Source of the DNA: Triangularia verruculosa | Taxonomy: Eukaryota > Ascomycota > Sordariomycetes > Sordariales > Podosporaceae | NCBI GenBank assembly: GCA_033296885.1 | Contig: MU863906.1 | Location: 62,001 to 126,000 of the forward strand | Direction: 5' to 3' | Length of the DNA: 64,000 nucleotides | Shown: piece after piece, positions 23,843 through 34,879 of the stretch | Layout: every line of letters starts with the position of its first letter | How positions within the stretch are numbered: the stretch's first letter is position 1 | Notes under the pieces: generated by a model | What the model was told of the DNA's origin: nothing | The model's input: only the letters and a program-made list of their open reading frames with translations | Databases searched by the model: none | Translations under genes and position numbers: made by a program

Positions 23843-25588
23843 ATGGCGGGCGGCGTGAAGAAGCCTGTCAACATCTTCCGGCTTCAGGATTTGGGCGAAC
23901 CGAAAGAGGTCTTCAATTGGAGATTATGGTTTGCTGTGTTCTCCTTTGGCCTTCTGGGCGCAGCCCGAGGCGTGGATGAGGGGTTGATCAGCGGCGCCTT
24001 CAACAGCAAGCACTTCCAGGGGACCATCAACTACGATTCCTATTCCAAGGTGGAACAGGCAAACATCAAAGCTAATGTGTCATCCATGGTTCAACTCGGT
24101 AGTGTGGCGGGTGCTCTGATGTGAGTTTCCTTGGTTCCCTCGACTTGTCATCTACCATGTCACCTGCCACGGCCACACGTTTGTCATGCTGACTTGAGAT
24201 CCAGCGCCTTCCTGATCTGTGACAGGATTGGCCGCATATGGGCTACACGACAGCTCTGTGTGCTGTGGGTGATTGGCATCGCTATCTTTATGGGATCCAA
24301 CGGCAACTTGAGCGCCATATATGCTGGTCGGTTCATTGTCGGACTTGGCGTTGGGCAAACACCGGTTGTTGGCCCCGTCTACATTGCAGAGATTGCTCCG
24401 GCTAGTGTTCGGGGCCTGTGTACATGCATATTCACTGGGTTCGTGTATCTGGGTATCGTCCTAGCATACTTTACGAACTACGGCTGTCAGGTCAACCTGG
24501 GTGACACAACAGCTGCTCGTTGGGAAGTTCCGACGAGTTTGCATGTCATATTTGCAGTTTTGATATTCATACTGAGCCTCTTTCAATATGAGTCCCCGCG
24601 GTATCTTATCAAACAGGACAGGCATGACAGAGCCGTTCAGGTTATGGCTGGCCTTCGAAACCTACCCGTCGACCATGACTATGTTATACAAGAGATCAAC
24701 GCCATCGCCACCAGTCACCGAGAGGAAATGGAAGCGATTGCGGGATCGGGTTGGCAGGGCATCTTGAAGGAAGCATTCACCGTTCCTACAAATCTTTACC
24801 GCGTCTGCCTCACGATTTGCGCCCAGATCCTATCCCAATGGTCTGGCGCAGGCTCCATCACCCTCTATGCCCCAGACCTGTTCAAGATTCTTGGAATCAC
24901 TGGCACCAACAGAACCCTCCTGGTGACAGCCGTGTTCGGCATCGTTAAGCTCACTGCCGCTGTGGTTTGTGCCCTTTTTCTCGTCGACTTCATTGGGCGC
25001 AAACGGTCGCTGCTCATGGGCATCACATTTCAGGCGGTGTCGATGATTTATGTTGCTGGCTTCCTCACTGCCGTTCCAGAGTTGGGTACCGAAGAGGGCT
25101 ATGTACTGAGCCCATCGCAGTCCGGGCTATCCAAGGGCGCAATCGCAATGATTTACATTTCGGGTTTTGGCTGGGCGTTGGGATGGAACAGCATGCAATA
25201 TCTCCTCACTGCGGAACTCTTCCCGCTGAGGATTCGAGCCTTCTGTACTTCTTTGGCCATGGCGTTTCATTTTGCCAACCAATACGGCAACGCACGGGCA
25301 GTGCCCAACATGCTTCTCCCTTCGGATCTGGGAGGAATCTCGCCAAAAGGAACGTTCTGGTCGTTTGCCATTGTTACCATCTTGGGCGGGATCTGGGTGT
25401 TTCTCATGGTGCCCGAGACCGCTGGACGGGGTTTGGAGAGTATGGACCAGTTGTTTTCATTACCCTGGTACAAGATTGGGCGGTATGGAAATCGGAATGC
25501 TGACATGGCGGATATTGAGTCACCTCGCATTGAGGGAGAAAAGGTCATTACTGGAAGTCCTGTGTCACATGATGCCGAGAAAAAGTGA
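23843..25588 (+). CDS. MFS sugar-type transporter (SP family)
   Basis: Twelve-TM permease for a sugar or sugar-acid. Model: join(23843..24120, 24205..25588), one 84-nt phase-2 intron (GTGAGT...ATCCAG) that restores SVAGALIAFLICDRIGR, 553 aa. Start MAGGVKKPVNIFRL lies 20 nt after a pyrimidine-rich tract. Signatures: ARGVDEGLISGAF in TM1, DRIGRIWATRQ, GRFIVGLGVGQ, PVYIAEIAPASVRG, YESPRYLIKQDR (PESPR-like, with Tyr for Pro), DFIGRKRSLL, TAELFPLRIRAF and a C-terminal VPETAGRGLESMDQLF. It differs clearly from the transporter at 13202 and resembles quinate/lactose-permease-like fungal members. Divergent neighbour: Ldh2-family dehydrogenase. Confidence 0.93.
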
Positions 25589-28500
25589 CCAGAAGATAGC
25601 ATCTAGACTAAAGCCTTGGCATCATGTTGATTATTTTACTTGCTCTCTTGGGCTTTGTTGGCAATATCATACACTGTCTTAAAGCGTGGTTATGCCGAGA
25701 TCGGAATATAGTAGTCCCTCGCAGGTTAGAAGACATAGCCACCAGCCGACAGCTCTGATTATTTCTCCAGGACGGCAGTTCCAGATTCTTTGCAAGGTCT
25801 CAACACCATCTTCCGACCAAATCAAAATTTCGGCAAAGACTGCCCGTTTCGTCACTTCACATGCAGTTGCCGCCCAGGCCAGCTGAAGATGGCGGGAAAG
25901 AAGGTGAGATACTGAAGAGTAGGTATATCCAACAACTCCCAAGAGATGTAGGTTTCAGACATGGCGTCAGATCCGTAAGCTCGCATAGCGCCCGAGCCTC
26001 TCATGCTCGGTGCTCCAGCGCAAACTTGTGTGTTGCTGACTAAAAGCGCCATGAGTGTTTCTGACGAAATCAAAGTTGACGGGAGTCGGATGGCAGTAGG
26101 CAGACGAAAGAAGTGGTCAATGGTGGGACGGCACGCACTGCACGGTCGATAATACAACAAGACCATGACCAATCGTAACCCTGAGAATGACGAATCATGT
26201 TCCCAATGACTTGATCTCGTATTAGTTCTCCTTCTCTCCCGTTTTGAGCCGGTTCCCCCAGCGGTCTTTCGATAGGGATTCATCAACGATTTCCTGATCA
26301 GCATCCCCGAGTCCGGAGCTTTCCGTGTCTCTCTTGGCCCTGCACGCTGCCTCCCATAGAAGTCCCCGAGAAGGGATACGGGAAGATTGACGAAGTTCTA
26401 CAACTTCTGATTGGTCCGCTTTGGTTCATCCCATCTTTGAACTGTGCGGTTACATCACGGCATCACCTCGACTTCCATACATCCTCAGCGCTTCCATGCT
26501 CATGACCCACCCGCACCCCCCTCTACCGCTCAGCCCTTCAAGCCACAGCGCATAGAAGAAAACGGCTCTTACAGTCGAGACAAGGCAGAGCAGGGTGCGA
26601 TTCCCGACACAGGGCACCATCTTTTTTCGTTGAACATCTACCGGAGACTCTTTGCTCACCGACGTAGATCGAGCACCGGATGGCCGGGGGGCCGGTTCAG
26701 GCCTCTCGCTTGATTTAAGGCTGAGCAGAGGTGAAGTCGTCGCTGTGCCTGCCATCAAGGGTCTTATGTTGGTACGGTACCTGTATCCGACCTGGGCAAC
26801 GAATACGATTGCAACCTCACAGTTGAAAGCCAACGTGCATCCCTGCCTGCAACGTGCTGACAATCTGGGTAGTATCCGACGCTGCGGTTGCCTAATAGCG
26901 AACGCGCAGTCGGCATGGCCGGCACTGTCTCTCCCCGGCGATGGAAGGTGTCAAGATGTCATTGCGAGCTGGTGTGGAGCTGAAAAGGGAAGTAGCGAGG
27001 ACGGGGACCTTGCAGATGACTGGCGCAAGGCAGATCAGCCAATCTATTGCTTCGAGATACAGCAATACAACCGGGATACAACCAAGAAATCTCTCGCTCT
27101 TGCTTTTTCAACGGGCTCACTGCAGACGCCTCGCATCACGCATCACGCGCTTCCAATGGCCTCAGAATCCACCTCCACCATCGCTGCATGTGCAGGAAGA
27201 TCACCCGCCTGGATCGAAGGACCAAGCTTGCTCACTCACCGAATCACAGGCCTCACAGCCCGACCCCGCACAGCACCTTGGCCCTGCCAGAACGTGGCCA
27301 CCACCACGCAGACTGCCAATAGTTCACGGGACAAACTGGGGGCTAATGCGACTCGGGCATCGTCAGCCGCCCTGCTACACCCCACGCTGTGGACTCTACA
27401 TACGACACTACCTTGACGCTACCTAGTCCCAAGACAACCCTACCTCCCAGGCCCACCAAGTCTACCAAGTCTACCGAGCCTGTCTACCTCCCTATTACGT
27501 CCGATACTAGACTACCGACATCACGTCACATCAGCTACTCCCTACCACGCAGTAGTGTTGGATTACGCTTTGCTGAGAAAGGAATAACTGCGTCAAAATG
27601 CGTCAAGAAGGCCTGGATGCCCAGCTCACGGCGCTCGCGCCACACGAGAACCGAGGGCTGTTCTGCTTCCCTCTTTCTTGATCCCGTGTGTCATCAAGTG
27701 CCTCTTTCGATATCCACATCACATCGCCCCGTCTGACAGGAACGGTTGCGGCACGGAGCAGGCTTGGACCTTGGCGGTCTTTCTGCCACCCCTACCGTCT
27801 ACGCCGGCGATACCCTTCACCTCGTCCGAAAACCTGGAAAAAAGCTCCCGTCTGGGACAGGGGTGCGGAGGAATGTGTTGAAGGAGTGAAGGAAGGATCC
27901 TGGATGTAGTGTAATGTAAGCCTGGATGGAACCTCTTTCGTCCGGCTACTTCGGTTCGTACTGAGCGTTGCGTGCCGCAGTTTGTTCCCATTTCCGAGAC
28001 AGTCCATGGTATTTCTCTCCCGGTCAGCCAGAAGTGGTGAGGTTTCCCTATTAGATACAGTACTGTCATATGTTATGGCAATGTCACACACCATTGCTGG
28101 CCTAGAACATCGCCGCTAATTGCAGCTCGCTCTGTCTTCACCCGCGCTAACTTTTGTGATTCGACCAGCTCCTCGGGGCACACTTCGTCTTTGGCCGAGG
28201 AAACCCAAGTCACAAGTGTGTGCCTCTCCCCTGGGGCCAATGTGGGGGAGTACAACAGGCACGATTCCATGTTCCTGGAGTGATGCCGAGAACAATATCA
28301 CCTGGAAAGGGAAAGGCTAGTCCGGAATATCGACAACCACGCATGCAAGTCTAGGTCCAAACCTGGCCCCAAGGCGTGTGGGTGGGGAGGGTACCTATCG
28401 ATGACTCTGACTCTGACTTCAGATGAACTGATCTTGCACCGTCAACTCCGTTGCTGGCGCTGTTGCTCCTGGGTAGCCCCACCAGAGGTCGGCGCAGGGC

Positions 28501-28791
28501 AACAGCGCGAAGAAGGAAAGAGCAACCTCTGATAGCTCGACGAGGTTTTTGAAAACCCTTCTCTGCCCACTGGAAAGAATTATAAAATTCTCGACCGCTG
28601 CCCCAATCCTTCCACCAAACATGATCTCTGGTTAAGGTCGCCAAACTTCTTTCATCCAGCCATCAACTGTCCATCCATCCATACACCAACCACCAAGCTC
28701 GCCTATCTCCTGGCGTTGCTCGGCTGCATACTTTGCACTTTATTCTATATTGCTCGACCAACTTGGCTTCTTCCCAAACACTACCGTCACC
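25589..28791. other. 3.2-kb stretch without a supported gene
   Basis: Several overlapping open frames occur (the longest is 26652-27416 +, 254 codons, with others overlapping it in different frames), none with recognisable domains. The protein composition and lack of splice-consistent structure argue against coding. The right end holds the G1 peptidase promoter, with a TATA box at 28581 and a pyrimidine-rich leader. A long non-coding RNA or a fast-evolving orphan gene is possible. Confidence 0.45.
28581..28587 (+). promoter_or_regulatory. TATA box of the G1 peptidase gene
   Basis: TATAAAA about 205 nt before the ATG at 28792, followed by a C/T/A-rich leader containing repeated CCATC. Confidence 0.55.
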
Positions 28792-29846
28792 ATGAGATGG
28801 ATCTTGGCCCTCCTCCTCGGCTCGGTCCTACTCCTCTCGAGCTTCGCCACCGCCCTCCAGTATGAGGTCTCCGGTACCCGCAAGGGTGTGCCCATTCCGA
28901 AGGAGCAGATAAAATTTGCGCCCTATCAGTTTGGCCGCAGCAAGAACAACAACCCTCGTGCCGAGGTCCCCAAGTCGATGAGGATCAAGAGAGGCAATCC
29001 CACCTCGAGTAGTGCGAACTGGTGCGGAGCTGTTAATCACACCCCGACGTCGAACAAGATCAAGAGCATCCATGCCTTCTGGCAGGTTCCTGGCTGCACC
29101 AAGAGGACCGGACACACCTATCCGCAGGGCGCTGCTGTCTGGACGGGCATTGATGGCAACACATGGACCTCGGCTCTCTTGCAGTCGGGCACGGTTTGCA
29201 AGATTGACAACTCGACCGCTGTCGCGAGGTGAGTTCGCCCTGTCACAATTTGACACGACTTGGTTGTAGGGTATCAGTTTGCTAACCGACTTCAACAGAC
29301 ACGAAGCTTGGTGGCAATGGGTCCCTGACGTTGCGTATACCATCACCTCGATGCCTTGTAAGTTCTGTCCTGTCATCTGAATTAGCCTTCCTCTTATCTA
29401 CCATCGTCTGTGTTTGAAAATGCTGACAAATTTTCGATCACAGTGGCGATAGGCGACTGGGTTGAGATTACCATCAACACGACTTCCGATACCTCGGCAA
29501 CGATGTGAGTTTTGTTTTCCTTTGGACGATTTATATTCACCAACTAACATCTTTTTCCAGCAAATTCGACAACATCAGCCAGGATGAACAAAACATCATT
29601 ACTGTAGTCTCGGGCCCTACCCTCGCCCGCAAAGACGCCGATTGGGTCGTTGAGCGCCCGTACTTTGGGTCCAGCCTTGCCGGCTTTCCTAAGTTCGACA
29701 CGACATGGTTTGAGGATGCCTATGCCGTGCGACAGACGGGAGCCAATCTTGGTATTCTGGGCGCAACACAGTACCACATTCCGAGCCTCTGCAACTCGAC
29801 AGAGTACGACAATTTTAACGCGGTCTCATACTCACTTCCGGTTTAG
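28792..29846 (+). CDS. Secreted glutamic peptidase, family G1 (eqolisin)
   Basis: Acid-active extracellular endopeptidase. Four exons: join(28792..29228, 29299..29357, 29444..29504, 29561..29846), 280 aa, as expected for a prepro-G1 peptidase. Signal peptide at residues 1-21 (MRWILALLLGSVLLLSSFATA). The propeptide ends at a kexin-type Lys-Arg (66-67), so the mature enzyme probably begins at Gly68. The catalytic dyad is intact: Gln131 in LLQSG just after WTGIDG, and Glu217 in DWVVERP. Other conserved parts are SSANWCGA, FWQVPG, WWQWVPD and GDWVEITINTTSDTSATI. Introns of 70, 86 and 56 nt restore these motifs. Function is most likely nutrient acquisition at low pH. Confidence 0.95.
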
Positions 29847-31050
29847 GGGGGAGGAATAGGAGGGCTGGAGGGATGGCGTGATTTCTGGGTTTTCTCTCTC
29901 TCTTTGCTTGTTTTTAATGGATACGGGTCTGCTGGGTTTTTTTTCTGGTTATACGGGCAACTGAGATACCTTTTTTTGTTCTTTTCGGTGCGTGTTGGGC
30001 TATTGTAATCTGGCTTTTGGTTGCTCGTGGATCTCAGGGTTCTTAGTCTCTCTGGATGTTTCAATATTTGTGGGTATGTGCTTGTATATCTGCAGGATAT
30101 CTGTACCAGTCTTGGGTAATCAGCCATTTTGCGGCTTCAGCCTTGTGCTGCGTCAGCGTGTGCGTGTGTGTGTGTGGCATATCAGGGTCTCATATTAGGT
30201 CACTGCTATAGTTGTCGGAGAATATCTTGAATATATGCAGGGGGTGGCTTAGTTGGCACAAACTCTGTCTCTTCTACATAGAATCCATAACGCTTTCAAA
30301 GGTTACCAGTGGATGCAATTCCTAACGGCACAGACAGCCAAGAAGGAGCATCTTCTCTACTATCATTTCTTTTTTCGCAAAACGGCCAACGTACCAACAT
30401 GAATGGCGGCCGAGCAATCTCATGAGCTGATCGACAAGATACATCAATCAATTCTACATTACAAAGACCTCTTCTACGTAGCAGTACTGGGTTTCTGCCG
30501 ACATCTCGCTATTGCGACCGGCGGCACACGATAATTGCTGGATGGGGACCGTTCGCGCGGTGTTACAACTTCTAGGCTGAGCGGTGACTGGCCACCTGTT
30601 GGAGAACATGCAGAGATGGCACGATCATTGACGGATTGGGAACCAGCCACGAATTCAATCACAGTTTTGATGGAAGCAATCGCGAGCACAAGATAGGGAA
30701 CTGCTTTTTTTTAATTGATTTCGATTGGGTATCATATGAATCGTCAGTCATACAGGCGCTTAAAAAAGTGAAATACATTTGGATTGCCATCAAGCGAACC
30801 AGCTTTTCACCTTCTGGCCTCCGTTGAAAAGGTCAACACCCGATCCAAGGGGGAAAAAATAGCCATTTTCAGGCATCCCACAGGTGTAAAAAGGGAGGGG
30901 TGGAATGAAAGATGTGATGAATAGCGCAAGAAAGCGGCCAAGCCTGGCGGCGGGAGATGTTATCTGGGAGAGTATCCAAGAGTGGGGAGTGTTGGCGGGG
31001 TGAGAATCTTCGGCACATTTCGGTGCAATGAAAGAAGCTCTTTCAAACTT
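29847..31050. other. Intergenic between convergent genes
   Basis: 1.2 kb of 3' flanking sequence, T-rich next to the peptidase stop. Includes a short TG microsatellite. No supported gene. Confidence 0.5.
30158..30177. repeat. (GT)n microsatellite
   Basis: Alternating GT with one GC interruption, about 20 bp. Confidence 0.7.
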
Positions 31051-33154
31051 TCAGTAGAGCTCTCGAAACCGCCTACTTCGTCCGACGCACCCTAGATACA
31101 TTGAAACATTAGTAACGTTACCCCTGGAAGGGAACCGAATATCTTCAGCAGTCAAAAAGCTTACAGTCACACTGCGAAAAAAAAAATAGTCAGCAATCTT
31201 GTGTCGATCACAGAAAACAGAGCTCAACTTACAGAAACCATATCGGACCCTTCATTATGGATGAGGCAGTATCCACCACCGCATCGCTGGCACATTCGTT
31301 GCGTGTTGTCGATGCAATCTTTGCACTGATGGTTGTTAGGTGAAACGTCTCCCTGGCTTGAAACGGTCAACTTACATTCATACCACACTCCCAGCAGCTT
31401 TTCAGCACAGGGGGCTGTTCAAAAACAGTTAGCATGTGTAACCTAGTTTATATACTCGCTTCAGAGGTATCTGGACAACAACGGGGGCAACAAAAGCGCA
31501 AAGCCCAGAGGGACATGAACCTTTTTGTACGATGCCACCGTGTACAGGGAGTCTCTAGATGGCATGGCTCGCTCTGTGGTGCAACACATCGGGGTCCAGG
31601 TGGATTGCTCGACAGCCAGCTCTCTCCAAGTTCAAGCAGGTCGCCCACTGCCGGCAGTCAAGGAATCCGCTGAGGAACGGTAGAGCGAGCACTGTCCATC
31701 CGCGCAAAAACCATCCCGTATTTTGGGTCCCGAGCTTCTGTCTTGGTTCTCTCCGGCAGTGGTAGGGGGGTGGCTTACATGATTTCCTGAATGCGCCCCA
31801 GCATGACCACCAGTCAGTCCTGCAAACGCCCCAATATAACACGCCTCGCACCACCACTTGTTGCACCCGGTGCAGTATCTGTCTCGAATGCAGTCAAAGC
31901 ACCGTGGAATGAAGCGCGCCTTGTTTTGGTTTCCCTTTCTCAGGTAGGAAAGTCGGTGCCGGACCGACTGACCGGTTGGACATATGGCGGCGTTTAAGGC
32001 TGAGGAGTGCATCGGTGGCGGTGCCAGCAGCGGAAACCGCCCAATGTCGGCCATGGAGCTGTGGCTAGATCTTCTTCCTTCGGCCTCTCTTTCCTCTGGA
32101 TAGAGATCTTCTCCCCACACGGTCCATCCCTCGGGGGCAGAGCCGCATCCCTCACACCCGCCAAGACTGTGGGTGGCAACATTGAAGTGAGGAATTGAGG
32201 AGGATGCCGGAGAACCTGCTGCTTTCAAGGCCTCGAGACTAACTTTTCCCCATGCCGGAGAATTGAAATGCCGAGGACTGGTGCAAAGAACCGAATCAAA
32301 CGCGATGATGCCGTCGCAGGCCACAAGCGTAGATGCCCATTCGGGGCTGATGCGGCGCGGAAACTGACTTCCGCGGCGAGCATACCAAGCCTCGGGCTCC
32401 TCGGCGAGAGAAGCCGTCAGGGCCTGATGGCTTCGACAGTTCCAAGCTACTGCCACTGCAGTTGGACTGGTGGGTGTTGGGCTTCTAGACTGCTCTTTGG
32501 GAGCCAGCTCAGGTGCCGCATCTTTCGGTCCGAACACATACAGTCCCTTCAGCCGCGGTGTGCCCTCCGGTCGAGACTCTCGGCACGCATACTGCAGCGT
32601 CTTTTGGAGCTTCCGCTCGTTCAAGTTCTTGACATCGCGAATGGATAGAATCCGAACCGAAAACGCCGGATCAATCAGGATATCATGGATGAGCTCGGCA
32701 GTAACGGAAAGACCGTCAAGAGTCAAGACCTGGACATCTCGCAGGATGTCACTCCGTCGAAGGTTGGAAAAGATTCCCCTCAGAGGCCCGGAGTAGAAAC
32801 TGGCGGAGGAAGCATTATTAGTCTACTGCTGAAATTGTACTCCGGAATGGTAGAATAAACTCACTCGTTCTCGGTCAGGGTTTCGTCGAGTTGGACGTTG
32901 CGCCAGGTCTGCCCACCACGGTCGACGGCGTCACTATCAAACTGGGCTATCTTGACGTTGCCCAAATCCAGGCGGCGAAACACTTGCGGGGTATGGTAGA
33001 TTAGGGAACGAAAGGAGCGCGAAGTGGCGGCCAAGTTCAAGACATCGTAACAGGACAGGTAAGGAGCTGTCTGGGAGAGGACAAGTGAGTTTGCAAGTAG
33101 CTGAAGCAAGGCGGTCTCTTGGATTTCTGAAGGTAAGATTTGGTTCTTTGCCAT
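31051..33154 (-). CDS. F-box-like protein with C-terminal cysteine/zinc-binding module
   Basis: Six-exon model: complement(join(31051..31091, 31165..31171, 31233..31325, 31376..31414, 31779..32799, 32865..33154)), 496 aa. The N-terminus (ILPSEIQETALLQLLANSLVLSQTAPYLSCYDVLNLAATSRSFRSL, residues about 6-52) looks like a degenerate F-box, suggesting an SCF-type ubiquitin-ligase adaptor. The middle is variable. The C-terminus is rich in Cys pairs: CFDCIRDRYCTGCNKWWCEACY, then CWECGMNCKDC, CQRCGGGYC and CDWC, probably chelating several zinc ions in a RING/B-box-like arrangement. Oddities: a 364-nt intron between 31779 and 31414 and a 7-nt exon (31165-31171). Without the last splice the protein would end CDCKLFDC instead of CDWCVGRSRRFRELY. 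Role in ubiquitination is inferred, not shown. Confidence 0.75.
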
Positions 33155-34879
33155 CGTAGGCTTGAAGCTTATTGTTGTCAAGTTGATATTGCTAGGATAT
33201 TGGGAGGGGTGGAAGAGGAGAGCACAGGACAGGACAGGACAGGATACGATAGGACTGGAGACAGGAGGGCGCGGGGTCACCCTGGAGATAATTATACCTG
33301 ACGACCAAGCAGGAATGGAACGATTAAGTCCGGAAGTCCGGATAGCACAAGCGAAGCTGTCAAGGTGTTGCGAATCGGATGCGGGCCGAGTGCGACACGC
33401 TCAAGAGTTGAGAGAGACGAGTGAGGTCGGTCGGTCATCGAAGCCAAGGCGCAAAGGTGCTCGAGGGTGGGTAGTCAAGCAAGGGTGCAAGGGTCCATGC
33501 CAGGAGGGCTGGGCGGCTCGAGCGTCAAATACCCATGTCGACAACCTTAATCGTGATTGTTGGACATCAAACGATCTGCGTCAGACTGCTCAAGGCAGAT
33601 TAAATGGATGGTGAGATTGCGCCCAAGATCTTGGTTGGTCGTTCAATCAAGAGGCCCTAGGTACAAGAATGCACACGCTGGAAGGTACGTAGTTGCCAGC
33701 TGGCAGCATGGCCGTCCCAAGGTCCAAATATCCCAAGAGACAGCGTGGAGCTGGACGAGACACTGCTGGACGGCCCGAAGAGATGTTGCAGCAAGTTGCA
33801 GAAGGTCGCATGCGAGTGATTAGCCGGCCTTAGCGTTGGGGTTTTGGGGACCTCGACAAAAAAGACCCCCAACACACAGCGGGGCGCTCCCCCCTCGCGC
33901 TGACCACATTCTTTGCCCAAACAGAGTGCTTGCCCCCCCTCGTCCCACGCCCAGTTTCGCTCGTCTGGGGAAGCAGACTGGAATCTCCGCACGGCGTCGG
34001 GTCGCACTGCCTTAGCTCGCTGTGGCAAGCGGCACGAATCACTGGTTGTGAATGGGAAAACAGGAGGTCAACTGAGCAGGGAAGCAACGAAACACCATCG
34101 AGCTGTGGGACACGTGTACCAGTCGAATAGATGAAGTGACAGACATGTCCAGTTGCTTATCTTATCGCAGCTTGCCGTGGTGTGCGGATCTGGCCAAGGA
34201 CTCGGTGCAGCAAATCTGGCGGATCTGCCAATTCGTTTGGTCAGCTCGGCATCGCCAGAACAGGTCTGGTGCTGTTCTCGACCGCGGGGGTTTCCCCACA
34301 ATGTTCTCCAAGGTGGGGTTGACTGACCAGGGGCAAAGGCAACTCGAACCGCCGACAGCGCTTTTGGAAATTATGCACGGAGCTAACAGGTCCCGACTTC
34401 GAATCCTCCAAAATCAACACTCGAATCTGAGCTGACCAGGAGCTTCGTTTCAGTGATGATAAATCCAGAATATCACCCACATAATTATTCCGCAGCCCCT
34501 TCAAGCCCAACACGCCGTTTATCAGATGCCAAGACATATACAGAAGCCTCAGGCATCAATTTTGCCCCACGCGTTGCTTGCTGGGGCCGGCCGGGGCCGT
34601 TAATTATAGTGGGGGGCCCAATGCCGGCAGGCACACAGGCTCCAGCTGCTGATGACGATCGTGGAAGCTGCAAGAAACCGCTGACTGATATTGAACCTTT
34701 TTGCCGTGATACTGTCAACGTCGAGAGCCGTTCCATCCTCGCAGCTGAAATATTTCACTTTCTTGCCCACAATACACTGTAACTAAGAGTCAGCTCTAAA
34801 TTGTTATCTCCAATCTCTCTCTCGACCTTCCACACGATACGATCGACGCCGCAGAGTCAAACAACCAGATACACCCAAC
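33155..34879. other. Divergent intergenic region, 1.7 kb
   Basis: Lies between the F-box-like and Ufd1-like genes. Contains an ACAGG pentanucleotide repeat near the F-box start and short open frames only. I see no tRNA or conserved element. Confidence 0.5.
33224..33244. repeat. (ACAGG)4 minisatellite
   Basis: Four tandem copies of ACAGG about 70-90 nt upstream of the F-box gene start, probably in its 5'-UTR or core promoter. Confidence 0.75.

Noticed and set aside
34330..34410. Possible tRNA suggested by TTCGAATCC-like and rc GGTTCGAGTT strings
   Set aside because: No matching A box, acceptor stem or anticodon arm could be folded around them on either strand.
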